Shown piece by piece: positions 1 through 7,557 of a stretch of DNA of 36,962 nt; position 1 is the stretch's first letter, and each line of letters begins with the position of its first letter. The stretch is from assembly GCA_022822085.1 (NCBI GenBank), contig JAJECK010000129.1, positions 1 through 36,962 on the forward strand, read 5' to 3'. A model generated the notes under the pieces. That model saw nothing but the letters and a program-made list of their open reading frames with translations. It searched no databases and was not told the DNA's origin. The DNA is from Candidatus Poribacteria bacterium. GTDB taxonomy: Bacteria; Poribacteria; WGA-4E; WGA-3G. Made by a program: the position numbers and the translations under genes.

Positions 1-58
1 CGAAACCCGACATGATAACCACAATCAATACTTGTCGGGTTTCGTGCCTCTACCCGAC
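1..58. repeat. Three-armed inverted-repeat element (intergenic)
   Basis: The first arm at 1-12 (CGAAACCCGACA) is perfectly complementary to the second at 33-44 (TGTCGGGTTTCG), leaving a 20-nt loop. The core of the second arm, GTCGGGT at 34-40, is also complementary to ACCCGAC at 52-58. The middle arm can therefore pair left or right but not both at once. A related, decayed sequence lies at 9257-9286, which suggests a dispersed repeat family. Whether it acts as a terminator, an mRNA stabiliser or only a mobile repeat cannot be decided here; it begins at the window edge and may extend left. Confidence 0.7.
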
Positions 59-184
59 CTACGAAAAAGGGTCCATTATTAAGTAGAAATGGTATTAGAA
101 CGTATCTTCTCTGTTTTCCACTACTGAAAGCGAAATATCAAATTTTGAATTGAGATGGAACAGTTTGCTTACAAAGGAGAAAAA

Positions 185-926
185 ATGAAATACAGATATT
201 TATTGGCTATAGTTATTGCTATTAGTTTTTGTACTATGAGCGTGTTTGCGGCAAAATTATCTGATGGGCTTTACGGATATTGGCCTCTTGATGGAAATGG
301 TAAGGATGAATCAGGCAATAGGCATGATGCCGAGTTGAAACCAGGCGCGAAATTTGTCCAGGAAGGTTGGATAGGTGGTGCACTTGAAGTTGATGGTGCG
401 GGTGGACATGCGGTTGTTGATTGTGCTTTTAGTTTGACAACAACTGAAATCACGGTAGCTGCACGTATCAACGATTGATTGGTCAGGTATAGTTGTTGGA
501 CGAAGTGATCCTGCCTCGTTTTGGTTAGGTGTAGCTGACAACAATACCTTGACCTATGTATGGAATAATAACAATGCAGCAACCTGGGGTTGGAAAGGGG
601 CACCTAGGATTCCACAGGATACATGGGCTCTTGTTGCCATTGCTATTGAAGAAGAAAAAGCAACGAGCTACATCTATCACAGAGCTGAAAACACACTTGA
701 TTCAGCAGAGAATGAAATAGAACATATTGAACAGACAGTGAAGAACTTAAAATTCGGGTGGGACGAATGCTGTGGTGCAAGGTATTTCAAAGGAATCATA
801 GACGAAGTCATGATTTACGATCGAACCCTGAGCACAGACGAAATTAAGAAACTGGTAACTGATGGATTACCCGTTGAGAGCAAAGGCAAACTCGCTATCA
901 CATGGGGTTCACTCAAACGGAAGTAG
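185..926 (+). pseudogene. Secreted LamG-like (concanavalin A-like) protein, frameshifted
   Basis: ATG at 185 has a Shine-Dalgarno sequence (AAAGGAG, 174-180). It opens a signal peptide (MKYRYLLAIVIAISF..., cleavage likely near VFAA). The mature part starts GLYGYWPLDGNGKDESGN and later has DEVMIYDRTLSTDEIK, both typical of LamG/Laminin_G_3 jelly-roll domains. Frame one ends at TGA 476-478, but homologous-looking sequence continues without a break in another frame from about 471 (IDWSGIVVGRSDPASFWLG) to TAG 924-926. Skipping one base near 470 restores one protein of about 246 residues. Recent inactivation, a sequencing error and recoding are all possible. The restored protein ends in the tail ESKGKLAITWGSLKRK, shared with the paralogues at 7558-9125. 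The next gene converges on it with a 2-base gap. Confidence 0.75.
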
Positions 927-928
927 AC

Positions 929-2716
929 CTAAAAGAAACCGTTAATAAAGAGAACAACACGGTATGTATCTGCTTGTTGAAATCCAGTGGCATATAGATC
1001 ATTGGTTTCATCAATGTACTCATATCTATTCTTACCGAAGAAATGTGTAGCTTCAAAGTGTAATCGAAATTTTCTGCTTAAGTCAAAATGGACACCGCCT
1101 CCCCAGTCGGAGAGTTTTGCGTAGAAATCGAATAATCTGAAGTTACTTCTATCAAGGGCATCGTTGATGAAATCAAGATTTACAGTGCTGAGGTACGCAT
1201 ACACGCGCGCTTCACGATAGTTATAGATGCTATGGTCTCGGATCCAAGTGAAATCAAGCTGAATCCGGTTGTCCCAAGAGGATTCTGTTGACCTATCATC
1301 TTGATTGAAACTACCACGGAAATCCTCAAAATCTTGTGCTCTGTAATAACTCGTATCGGTCATCCGAATGTAAGTAAGCTGATTGGATAGTCCGATACGA
1401 TAATTTTCATTCAGATCATAAGTGAAGGTAAGGAACGCATCAGCAGAATTCTGAATTATCTGTTCATCAAAATCGGATTTTGTATACAAGTCAGCATCAA
1501 GGTCATCCTGATTGTCAATCTCAATGTCATGCACATCTCTTGTATAACGAAACTTCAGTTCTGTTTGGATCATAGAAGAAAACAGAGATGAAGCGGGGGC
1601 ATATTTCCTAAATTTTAACAATGATGAACTGAAATAATATAGGTTTCCCTCTGTATCAATTCCCTTCAGTTGAAGTGCATGATCCGATTCCATTTCTCGT
1701 TGAAAGGGGATGAGGATCTTTTGTGTTAATTTCCCCTCCGTTGTAAATCGTTGGACTCTGTGTAGTCTGTAGCGAAATGTCCGAGTAAATCCATCAAGTC
1801 GGCGTGTCGGATCGTCAAGTCGTTTTGGTAGTGTAGAGAGAAAATCCTTGAGATACTTTGCCTTGTCAGCGACGAGGAGAGATCCGTCTGTTAGTATTGT
1901 GATTCGAAATGGTGAAATAAATTGTCTGTCTGCATCTCCATATTGTCCGAATGATAAGACAAACTTTCCATCCGGATTATATTTCACCACACGATGTCCT
2001 TTTTCATCGACAATATAAAGGTTCCCTTTTTTGTCCACTGCCATATCAGAAGGATGGATTACCTGTCCAGTCCCAGGTTGTGAAATAGCAAACTGTATTA
2101 AGCGTTGACCTTCAGCATCAAACTTATGTAATATTTCATCGTCATATACATAGAGATTGTCTTGGTGATCTATTGTCAATAAGAAATTGCGCTTTGTGTC
2201 ACCGTGAGGGATAATGAGGGCGTATTTGCCATCACTATCTAAACCAGGCGCAGCTTCTTCAAGGTTCTCTATTCTTTTACTAAAATCCTGGATTGGAAAT
2301 GTTGCTACAAATTGGCCTTGCGCGTCAAATTTGTGAATACACGGACCGTAATTGAACACCTTGGGTTTGTCTGTACCTGTTATGTACTGGATCACCCAAT
2401 CCATCACATAAATTGAACTGTCAGCCCCAATTGCTATAGCAGTCGGTTTGATAAAGCGGAACTTTGAAGTATCCTCTACTTCAATGTCAAACTGATATTC
2501 CATAGACTCCGAAAACTTGTGAATTTTGAAGTTCTCTGTGTCTGTTACATAGATATCTCCATCAGTACCAAATGCCATAAACAATGTTTCTGCAAATTGT
2601 GCTTTTCCCTCACCTTTTCCACCGAATTCTCCGATGTATTTGTATTCTTGTGCGGCGTTAAGACACAACGGAACTAAAAGCAGGATGGGGAGTAATAGGT
2701 TTCTTAGAAAATGCAT
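929..2716 (-). CDS. NHL-repeat beta-propeller protein with putative C-terminal beta-barrel
   Basis: This is a 595-residue exported protein with a clear signal peptide (residues 1-21, hydrophobic LLLPILLLVPLCL, cleavage near NAA). Residues about 25-370 carry NHL-type propeller blades: DGDIYVTDTENFKIHKF, KGNLYIVDEKGHRVVKYNPDG and DGSLLVADKAKY are recognisable. Residues about 385-595 differ: alternating hydrophobic and aromatic strands (FRLFDFYAKLSDWGGGVHFDL, VVLFINGFF) and a terminal Phe, as in outer-membrane barrels. A propeller-barrel fusion is inferred from pattern only. It lies 67 bases downstream of nusB on the same strand and probably shares its promoter. No strong ribosome-binding site precedes the ATG. 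Ligand and function are unknown. Confidence 0.7.
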   Translation of the reverse strand: MHFLRNLLLPILLLVPLCLNAAQEYKYIGEFGGKGEGKAQFAETLFMAFGTDGDIYVTDTENFKIHKFSESMEYQFDIEVEDTSKFRFIKPTAIAIGADSSIYVMDWVIQYITGTDKPKVFNYGPCIHKFDAQGQFVATFPIQDFSKRIENLEEAAPGLDSDGKYALIIPHGDTKRNFLLTIDHQDNLYVYDDEILHKFDAEGQRLIQFAISQPGTGQVIHPSDMAVDKKGNLYIVDEKGHRVVKYNPDGKFVLSFGQYGDADRQFISPFRITILTDGSLLVADKAKYLKDFLSTLPKRLDDPTRRLDGFTRTFRYRLHRVQRFTTEGKLTQKILIPFQREMESDHALQLKGIDTEGNLYYFSSSLLKFRKYAPASSLFSSMIQTELKFRYTRDVHDIEIDNQDDLDADLYTKSDFDEQIIQNSADAFLTFTYDLNENYRIGLSNQLTYIRMTDTSYYRAQDFEDFRGSFNQDDRSTESSWDNRIQLDFTWIRDHSIYNYREARVYAYLSTVNLDFINDALDRSNFRLFDFYAKLSDWGGGVHFDLSRKFRLHFEATHFFGKNRYEYIDETNDLYATGFQQADTYRVVLFINGFF

Positions 2717-2783
2717 CTGTATAATTACTTAGAATTCCTTATCCGGATTGAATTGGGTTTGGGTATGGAAAATAGGTAAGGTG

Positions 2784-3197
2784 TTATTGTGAATCTTGAT
2801 GCCTTTTCATGATGTTATCAAGCACACCATTAATAAATTTAGGAGAATTGGATGTACTGAATGATTTTGCTATTTCTATTGCTTCATTTATGGAGGTGGC
2901 TGCATCAATATCATCTAAAAACAGTATTTCATAAACTGCCATTCTCAGTATTGACAGGTCAACAATAGGCATCCGATGTAATTTCCAATTTTTAGATGTA
3001 ACTTGGAGTTCTGCATCTATTGTTTCCAAATTGGATGTAGTACCTTCAACAAGTTGCTGTGTAAAAGGTCTTAGTTCTACTGAGATTTCCCGGTTCAACC
3101 AAAACTGTTTTATAACAAGTTGAACTGGCTCTGCGGTGAGATGAATTTGATATAGCATTTGCATCGCAATGACGCGAGAATGTCTACGAGGGGGCAT
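2784..3197 (-). CDS. nusB: Transcription antitermination factor NusB
   Basis: This 137-residue protein matches the usual NusB length. It starts with the family hallmark RRHSRVIAMQMLYQIHL (arginine-rich N terminus followed by A-x-Q-x-LY) and ends with VYEILFLDDIDAATSINEAIEIAKSFSTSNSPKFINGVLDNI, where INEAIEIAK and KFINGVLD are the conserved C-terminal signatures. NusB binds boxA RNA with NusE (S10) in ribosomal-RNA antitermination complexes. ATG at 3197 is preferred over the TTG one codon earlier. A perfect consensus sigma-70 promoter lies about 40 bases upstream. The NHL-repeat gene follows. Function is known from the family; the assignment from sequence is secure. Confidence 0.95.
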   Translation of the reverse strand: MPPRRHSRVIAMQMLYQIHLTAEPVQLVIKQFWLNREISVELRPFTQQLVEGTTSNLETIDAELQVTSKNWKLHRMPIVDLSILRMAVYEILFLDDIDAATSINEAIEIAKSFSTSNSPKFINGVLDNIMKRHQDSQ

Positions 3198-3237
3198 CAA
3201 TTTTCCAATCTTCTGAAGTGTGTTTTCAATGTGTTAT

Positions 3238-3266
3238 ATTATACGGATTTTTGGGTTGAGTGTCAA
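3238..3266 (-). promoter_or_regulatory. Consensus sigma-70 promoter for nusB
   Basis: On the minus strand TTGACA (3266-3261), a 17-base spacer and TATAAT (3243-3238) match the sigma-70 consensus at all 12 positions. Transcription would start near 3231, about 34 bases before the nusB ATG. It drives nusB and probably the NHL-repeat gene behind it. Confidence 0.8.
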
Positions 3267-3314
3267 GGGAAATGCATAAGTCAAACAAATACATTCAATT
3301 ATCACCATACACTC

Positions 3315-3387
3315 TTGTAGGCGGACTTTGTAAACCCGATTTTGTGAGTTTTAAGCTGTAAATCGGGGTTAGAACCCCCTCCAACAA
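3315..3387. repeat. Degenerate intergenic inverted-repeat element
   Basis: The 251-base gap between nusB and the thioredoxin remnant holds the nusB promoter and this element. Outer ends CTTGT (3314-3318) and ACAAG (3384-3388) are complementary. AACCCGATTT (3333-3342) pairs with AAATCGGGGTT (3360-3370) apart from one extra G. GGGGTT-AG-AACCCC (3365-3378) forms a further small hairpin. The layout, beginning TTGTAGG and with a GGTTAG-AA-CC core, resembles the element at 7405-7482, which suggests a dispersed non-coding repeat. No gene is seen here. Confidence 0.5.
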
Positions 3388-3448
3388 GAAGGTTTTTCCC
3401 TAAATTGACGCTTATGTGAGTTATTTGAAACCGCACCTGATTATGAAT

Positions 3449-3655
3449 TTATCTATCACCAGAACTACCCTTGAGTGCGTCTTCAACTAAACTTTCTAAC
3501 TTCTCTCCTCTGGCGTTGTGTGAGATTAATTTGCCGTCTCTGGCAATAAGCCACTGTTCTGGAAGTCCAGTAACTTCATATTGGGTTGCAAGCGGATCTT
3601 CTTCCCACCTTTTACCGCTTTTTCCTAAACTCTCCTTTCCAGAAAAACTTGACAA
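3449..3655 (-). pseudogene. C-terminal remnant of a thioredoxin-like (TlpA/redoxin) protein
   Basis: About 68 residues remain, readable as DPLATQYEVTGLPEQWLIAR followed by DGKLISHNARGEKLESLVEDAL. This is the second half of a TlpA/AhpC-type thioredoxin fold: the cis-proline loop (GLP), the WLIARDGK strand pair and the last helix. The N-terminal half with the CxxC active site is missing. An in-frame TAA at 3673-3671 lies 5 codons upstream and the only usable start is TTG at 3655. The 5' end coincides with the promoter of the divergent gamma-glutamyltransferase gene, as expected if a rearrangement cut the gene. A functional redox protein is unlikely. Confidence 0.65.
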
Positions 3656-3677
3656 TTCAATTAAAACACTTTAAAAT
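3649..3677 (+). promoter_or_regulatory. Sigma-70 promoter for gamma-glutamyltransferase gene
   Basis: TTGACA (3649-3654), a 17-base spacer and TAAAAT (3672-3677) match consensus at 11 of 12 positions. The predicted start near 3684 rules out the TTG at 3681 and supports ATG 3711 as the first codon of the downstream gene. Confidence 0.7.
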
Positions 3678-3710
3678 ACCTTGCATTATCCTTCTGCAAA
3701 GGAATACACT

Positions 3711-5312
3711 ATGGAATCACACAAGATAGAATTTGGTACTGTTGTCGGTCCCCATCCACGTACAGCGAGGGCAGGATTTGATACGCTGTTTGCAGGTGGG
3801 AATGCTGTGGATGCTGCTGTGGCAGCTGCGTTTGCTGAAGGAGTCGTTGAACCCATGCATAATGGAATCGCAGGTTATGGCGGCTGTATGCTCATCTATC
3901 GTAAGAAAACGCAAGATGTGATAGCGATTGATTACAACAGTGCTGCTCCTGCCACCGCTTCAGAAGATATGTTTACGATTGAGGATGCACCAGATGCAGT
4001 AGCAGGATATCGAGTGTCGGGACGAGTAAATGTCCACGGGCCGCTATCTATCGGAGTACCGGGAGTTGTCGCGGGGCTCTGTTTAGCATCGAAAGAATAT
4101 GGCAGCCTTCCACTCTCGGATGTTTTACGTCCTGCTATTAACTCAGCACGTTACGGTTATGCTCCGAATGGTGCCACTCGTAGCGGAATTACAGGTAATG
4201 CTGAACGATGGAAAAAAGAGTTTCCTGAAACAGCACGTGTATTTTTGAAAGATGGTAATCCACCGAAAAAAGGTGAAGTACTGACTAACCCTGACCTTGC
4301 AAAAACCTTGGAAGCAGTCGCTGAAGGTGGGCATGAAGCCTTTTACGAAGGTCATATCGCAGAAACAATCGCAAACCACATTCAGGATTTAGGCGGTTGC
4401 CTAACCGTTGATGACCTGAAGAATTACCGCGCCATTATCACAGATCCCTATAAAATAAAGTATCGTGATTATTCAGTCTATACCTCACCGCTTGGTGCAG
4501 GTGGACTCACCACATTACAAATGCTTCGTTTGGTGGAAGGATACGACGTTCCTGAAATGTCTATCACAGAAAGGTTCCATCTGTTTGCTGAAGCCATGAA
4601 AATATGTTGGGTTGAAAGACTACGTCGTTTCGGTGATCCTGCATTCGTTGATATTGATATAGATGACGAGTTGTCTGATAGTTTTACAGCGAAGCTCAGT
4701 GAACAATTGAAATCAGGACTTGAATCACCACAACCTGGAGAAGTGGTCTACTATGAACCGATGAGTTGTACAAGTCATATCTCTACTGCGGATGCGGAAG
4801 GGAACATGGTATCTTTGACGCAGACGCACGGTGGTGGCTTTGGTTCAATGGTTACTGTGCCTGGTACTGGTCTGCTATTCGGACACGGTGTGGGTCGTTT
4901 TGATCCGAGACCTGGGTTGGCAAATTCTATCGGTCCAGGAAAACGGCCGCTCCACAATATGGGTCCTTGCCTTGCAACGGTGAACGGGATGCCTTTCGCA
5001 ACTTATGGAATACCAGGGGGACGGACTATCCCAAACAATCAACTCAATATCAGTGTTAGTCTGATGGATTTACAAGTATCCGCGCAAGCTGCATTAGATG
5101 CCCCACGGTTTCACTGTGATGGTGCTGAACCTATTCAGGTAGAATCTCGTGCTGGTGATGAAACACTTGAAGGATTGAGGGAGCTCGGTCACAAAATTTC
5201 TGCCAGTGGTGGAATTGGGGGACCGGGACATGCAATACGTCTCCGGGAAGATGGATTATTCCAAGATGGTGGAACTGATCCGCGGGGAGAAGGGAAAGTA
5301 ATATCACGTTAA
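3711..5312 (+). CDS. Gamma-glutamyltransferase family protein
   Basis: This 533-residue Ntn-hydrolase is of the gamma-glutamyltranspeptidase family, which cleaves and transfers gamma-glutamyl groups from glutathione and related amides. Family marks are the N-terminal GGNAVDAAVAAAFAEGVVEP and GIAGYGGCMLIY, and the processing site CTSHISTADAEGNMVSLTQT. Thr354 of that motif corresponds to the autocatalytic nucleophile; the usual TTH is TSH here. Near the C terminus are GPGKRPLHNMGPC and YGIPGGRTIPNNQ. Bacterial GGTs are usually exported, but no signal peptide is visible, so a cytoplasmic relative or another amidase activity is possible. ATG 3711 is chosen for its AAAGGA site (3698-3703) and the promoter at 3649-3677. 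A Rieske protein and an epimerase follow in the same direction. Confidence 0.85.
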   Translation: MESHKIEFGTVVGPHPRTARAGFDTLFAGGNAVDAAVAAAFAEGVVEPMHNGIAGYGGCMLIYRKKTQDVIAIDYNSAAPATASEDMFTIEDAPDAVAGYRVSGRVNVHGPLSIGVPGVVAGLCLASKEYGSLPLSDVLRPAINSARYGYAPNGATRSGITGNAERWKKEFPETARVFLKDGNPPKKGEVLTNPDLAKTLEAVAEGGHEAFYEGHIAETIANHIQDLGGCLTVDDLKNYRAIITDPYKIKYRDYSVYTSPLGAGGLTTLQMLRLVEGYDVPEMSITERFHLFAEAMKICWVERLRRFGDPAFVDIDIDDELSDSFTAKLSEQLKSGLESPQPGEVVYYEPMSCTSHISTADAEGNMVSLTQTHGGGFGSMVTVPGTGLLFGHGVGRFDPRPGLANSIGPGKRPLHNMGPCLATVNGMPFATYGIPGGRTIPNNQLNISVSLMDLQVSAQAALDAPRFHCDGAEPIQVESRAGDETLEGLRELGHKISASGGIGGPGHAIRLREDGLFQDGGTDPRGEGKVISR

Positions 5313-5397
5313 TGTCATGATGTTTTGTTACACATAAACTGTAGAATAGATAACTAATCTCGATTCATATACAACAACGATTGGAGTTTTACCAGAT

Positions 5398-5733
5398 ATG
5401 TCACAATTTGTAAAAGCTGCGACCACCGAACAGATACAACCGGGTAGGTGTATCGGTGTCAAAGTTGAAGGTGTTTTAATCGGTATCTATAATGTTGAAG
5501 GCGAGTATTTCGCCATGAATAATATTTGTCCACATCTTGGTGGGATCTTGACTTACGGTTTCATTGACAAAAACTGTGTTACTTGTCCGATGCACATGTG
5601 GGAATTTGATGTGAAAACAGGTGAATGTGTTTGGCCTGGTGAGGAGAAACTTCCCATTTACCCTGTGAAAATTGAGGGGGATGATATCCTCGTAAATGTG
5701 GATGAACCGATGAATATGGATAAACCTGAATAG
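5398..5733 (+). CDS. Rieske [2Fe-2S] domain ferredoxin
   Basis: This 111-residue soluble protein consists of a Rieske domain only. The two ligand pairs are visible as Cys44-x-His46 (CPHLG) and Cys63-x2-His66 (CPMHMWEFD), binding a 2Fe-2S cluster. WEFD-x-x-TGEC and the YPVKIEGDDILVNV end are typical of ferredoxin subunits of ring-hydroxylating dioxygenases or NirD-like proteins. No oxygenase or reductase gene is adjacent, so the partner is unknown. It lies 85 bases after the GGT gene and 57 before the epimerase, in the same direction. TTGGAG at 5381-5386 is a plausible but distant ribosome-binding site (11 bases). Confidence 0.9.
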   Translation: MSQFVKAATTEQIQPGRCIGVKVEGVLIGIYNVEGEYFAMNNICPHLGGILTYGFIDKNCVTCPMHMWEFDVKTGECVWPGEEKLPIYPVKIEGDDILVNVDEPMNMDKPE

Positions 5734-5790
5734 ATAAAAGAAGACAATAGTCAATATTATGATAATATCTATTACATTGGAGTAATTTGT

Positions 5791-6744
5791 ATGGCATATC
5801 TGCTCACCGGTGGCATGGGATGCATCGGTACTTATGTTATTCGCGATCTATTAGCCGCTGGTGAAAAGGTGATCGTTTTCGATTTTACTTACGACCTTAC
5901 CATTCCCAAGATGGTACTCACGGATGAGCAAATTGAAGGTTTAACTTTTGTGCAAGGAGATATTACAGACCTGCCACATGTCTTACGTACTGTTCAGGAA
6001 CATGATATTGATCGTGTAATACACCTCGCTTCGTGGCAAGTGCCAGCTTGCAATGCGAATCCGCCTCAAGCATTAAAAATAGTGTGTGAAGGTACAATCA
6101 ATATATTTGAAGCTGCCCGCATTTTCGGTTTGAAACGCGTTGTGTGGGCAAGTAGTGTTGCTGTGTTCGGTTCGCCTGAAGACTATAACAATCAACAGAT
6201 TTTAAACGATGCTCCCCACTATCCCAAGTTTATTTACGGTGCTTGCAAATCTCTTAACGAAAGATATGCGATGCATTATTTTGATGCTTATGGGGTTGAT
6301 TCAATCGGTCTACGGTTTACTGCTGTTTACGGAGTTGGTAGGACGCGTGGTATGAGTTCATTCACAACAAAGATGATTGAAGCAGTTGCGATGGGTGAAC
6401 CGCATGTATGTCCGTTTGGAGACGATTCGGTGGATTGGCAATATGTTGAGGATGTCTCTCATTCCATCATCATGGCATGCACATGTCCGACAACGAAGAC
6501 CCGCGTTTTCAATGTCAAAGGCGGAATCCGACCTGTCAAAGAGGGAGTTGCATATCTGAAGTCATTGGTGCCTGATGCTCAGATTACTTTGGAATCGGGA
6601 GTGTTCGGTATTTCGTGGGATTATGACGCAACTGCTATTGCGGAGGAGATGGGTTTTAAACCTGCATGGACAATGGAACAAGGCATATTGAAAACGTATA
6701 ACAAATTTCGGGAACGGGCAGGATTGGAATTATTGTCAATATAA
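5791..6744 (+). CDS. NAD(P)-dependent epimerase/dehydratase (extended SDR)
   Basis: This 317-residue extended short-chain dehydrogenase/reductase belongs to the sugar-nucleotide epimerase group. The Rossmann dinucleotide motif GGMGCIG (GxxGxxG, Gly7-Gly13) is at the N terminus. Catalytic residues fit Ser121/Ser122 (WASSVAVFG) and Tyr149-x3-Lys153 (YGACK). LRFTAVYGVGR, WQYVEDVSHSI and FNVKGG are the usual substrate-side motifs. The family oxidises and re-reduces a sugar or similar alcohol; the exact substrate cannot be read from sequence. TTGGAG lies 8 bases before ATG. It probably forms a transcription unit with the Rieske gene, and it converges on the next gene with a 2-base gap. Confidence 0.85.
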   Translation: MAYLLTGGMGCIGTYVIRDLLAAGEKVIVFDFTYDLTIPKMVLTDEQIEGLTFVQGDITDLPHVLRTVQEHDIDRVIHLASWQVPACNANPPQALKIVCEGTINIFEAARIFGLKRVVWASSVAVFGSPEDYNNQQILNDAPHYPKFIYGACKSLNERYAMHYFDAYGVDSIGLRFTAVYGVGRTRGMSSFTTKMIEAVAMGEPHVCPFGDDSVDWQYVEDVSHSIIMACTCPTTKTRVFNVKGGIRPVKEGVAYLKSLVPDAQITLESGVFGISWDYDATAIAEEMGFKPAWTMEQGILKTYNKFRERAGLELLSI

Positions 6745-6746
6745 CT

Positions 6747-7313
6747 TTATTCTGTACTTACTTGTGGCATTCCCTTTTCTCTAATAAGTTGGTAAATAGG
6801 AGCAAGTATCTCTGACGGTGTTTCTTTATTGAATCGAAGTGAAAGCAGGATTTGATTTGATTGTGGGACATCAATTGCTGAAAGTCCATAGACAGCATTC
6901 CAAACATCTGCTTGATTTATATTTTCCTGATTTCCTAATACTTCTTTCCATAGGACAATAAGTCGTTTTTTTCTTTGAGTAGATAAGGCATGAAGCGCGC
7001 GACTTTGAACTTTTTCATCAGAATTTGTATAATACAAATGCAGTAGAGCATCAACTGTTAAATCATCGTGCTGTTTCTTGACAAACTCTTTCCAACGAAT
7101 GTAAGCTGGATTCGTTCCACAACGCAGGAATGATGGGATAGGATTAATGTATCGCTTCTGTATAGCTGCTGCTTTATCTTTAACGTAAATTGACTCTTTG
7201 CTATATTTGTACAGTGGTTCTTTTGGCACCGTTTCTGTAATATAGACAGAACGACAGTTGATAGTAATAAAACCAAGAATGAGAATTGAGTGTAAGGCAG
7301 CAAATCTTTTCAT
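6747..7313 (-). CDS. Putative envelope (lipo)protein of unknown function
   Basis: I do not recognise this 188-residue protein. The N terminus MKRFAALHSILILGFITINCRSVY looks like a signal peptide ending in Cys20, but Asn at -1 makes a poor lipobox, so lipidation is uncertain. Residues about 90-185 are helical (VDALLHLYYTN, VQSRALHALSTQRKKRLIVLWKEVLG, ADVWNAVYGLSAID), with spacing suggestive of HEAT-like repeats. Upstream (7314-7557) there is only a hairpin element. No operon partner is evident, since the gene behind it converges and the genes ahead are the separate paralogue array. Confidence 0.55.
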   Translation of the reverse strand: MKRFAALHSILILGFITINCRSVYITETVPKEPLYKYSKESIYVKDKAAAIQKRYINPIPSFLRCGTNPAYIRWKEFVKKQHDDLTVDALLHLYYTNSDEKVQSRALHALSTQRKKRLIVLWKEVLGNQENINQADVWNAVYGLSAIDVPQSNQILLSLRFNKETPSEILAPIYQLIREKGMPQVSTE

Positions 7314-7404
7314 AATAATATCTTAGATTGTGGAATGCAATGAGAACAGAATTAACACAGTACTGGACTGACGCATCAGAACTATTCAATTGTCACGTGT
7401 GCTA

Positions 7405-7482
7405 TTGTAGGAGGGGTTTCATAAAGATTAATAAATAAATTCGGTAATGTGGCGAGGTTAGGAAACCTCGCCAGCAGGAGGT
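7405..7482. repeat. Intergenic hairpin element
   Basis: Within the 244-base gap 7314-7557, GGCGAGGTT (7451-7459) and AACCTCGCC (7464-7472) form a perfect 9-bp stem with an AGGA loop. The surrounding block starts TTGTAGG (7405) and ends near CAGGAGG (7475-7481). It resembles the decayed element at 3315-3387. It sits downstream of the paralogue at 7558 (minus strand) and could also end its transcript, but no U tract follows in that direction. Nothing else is seen in this gap. Confidence 0.55.
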
Positions 7483-7557
7483 ACAACTGCCTCGTCCGGA
7501 AGGAAAAGGACAGAATTAATCAATTAATCTTCATTAAAGTGCGCCTACCGTTCCTGT

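Noticed and set aside
476-478. TGA in the LamG gene as a third selenocysteine codon
   Set aside because: The homologous continuation lies in a different reading frame, so reading through the TGA gives unrelated sequence; a one-base frameshift explains the data.
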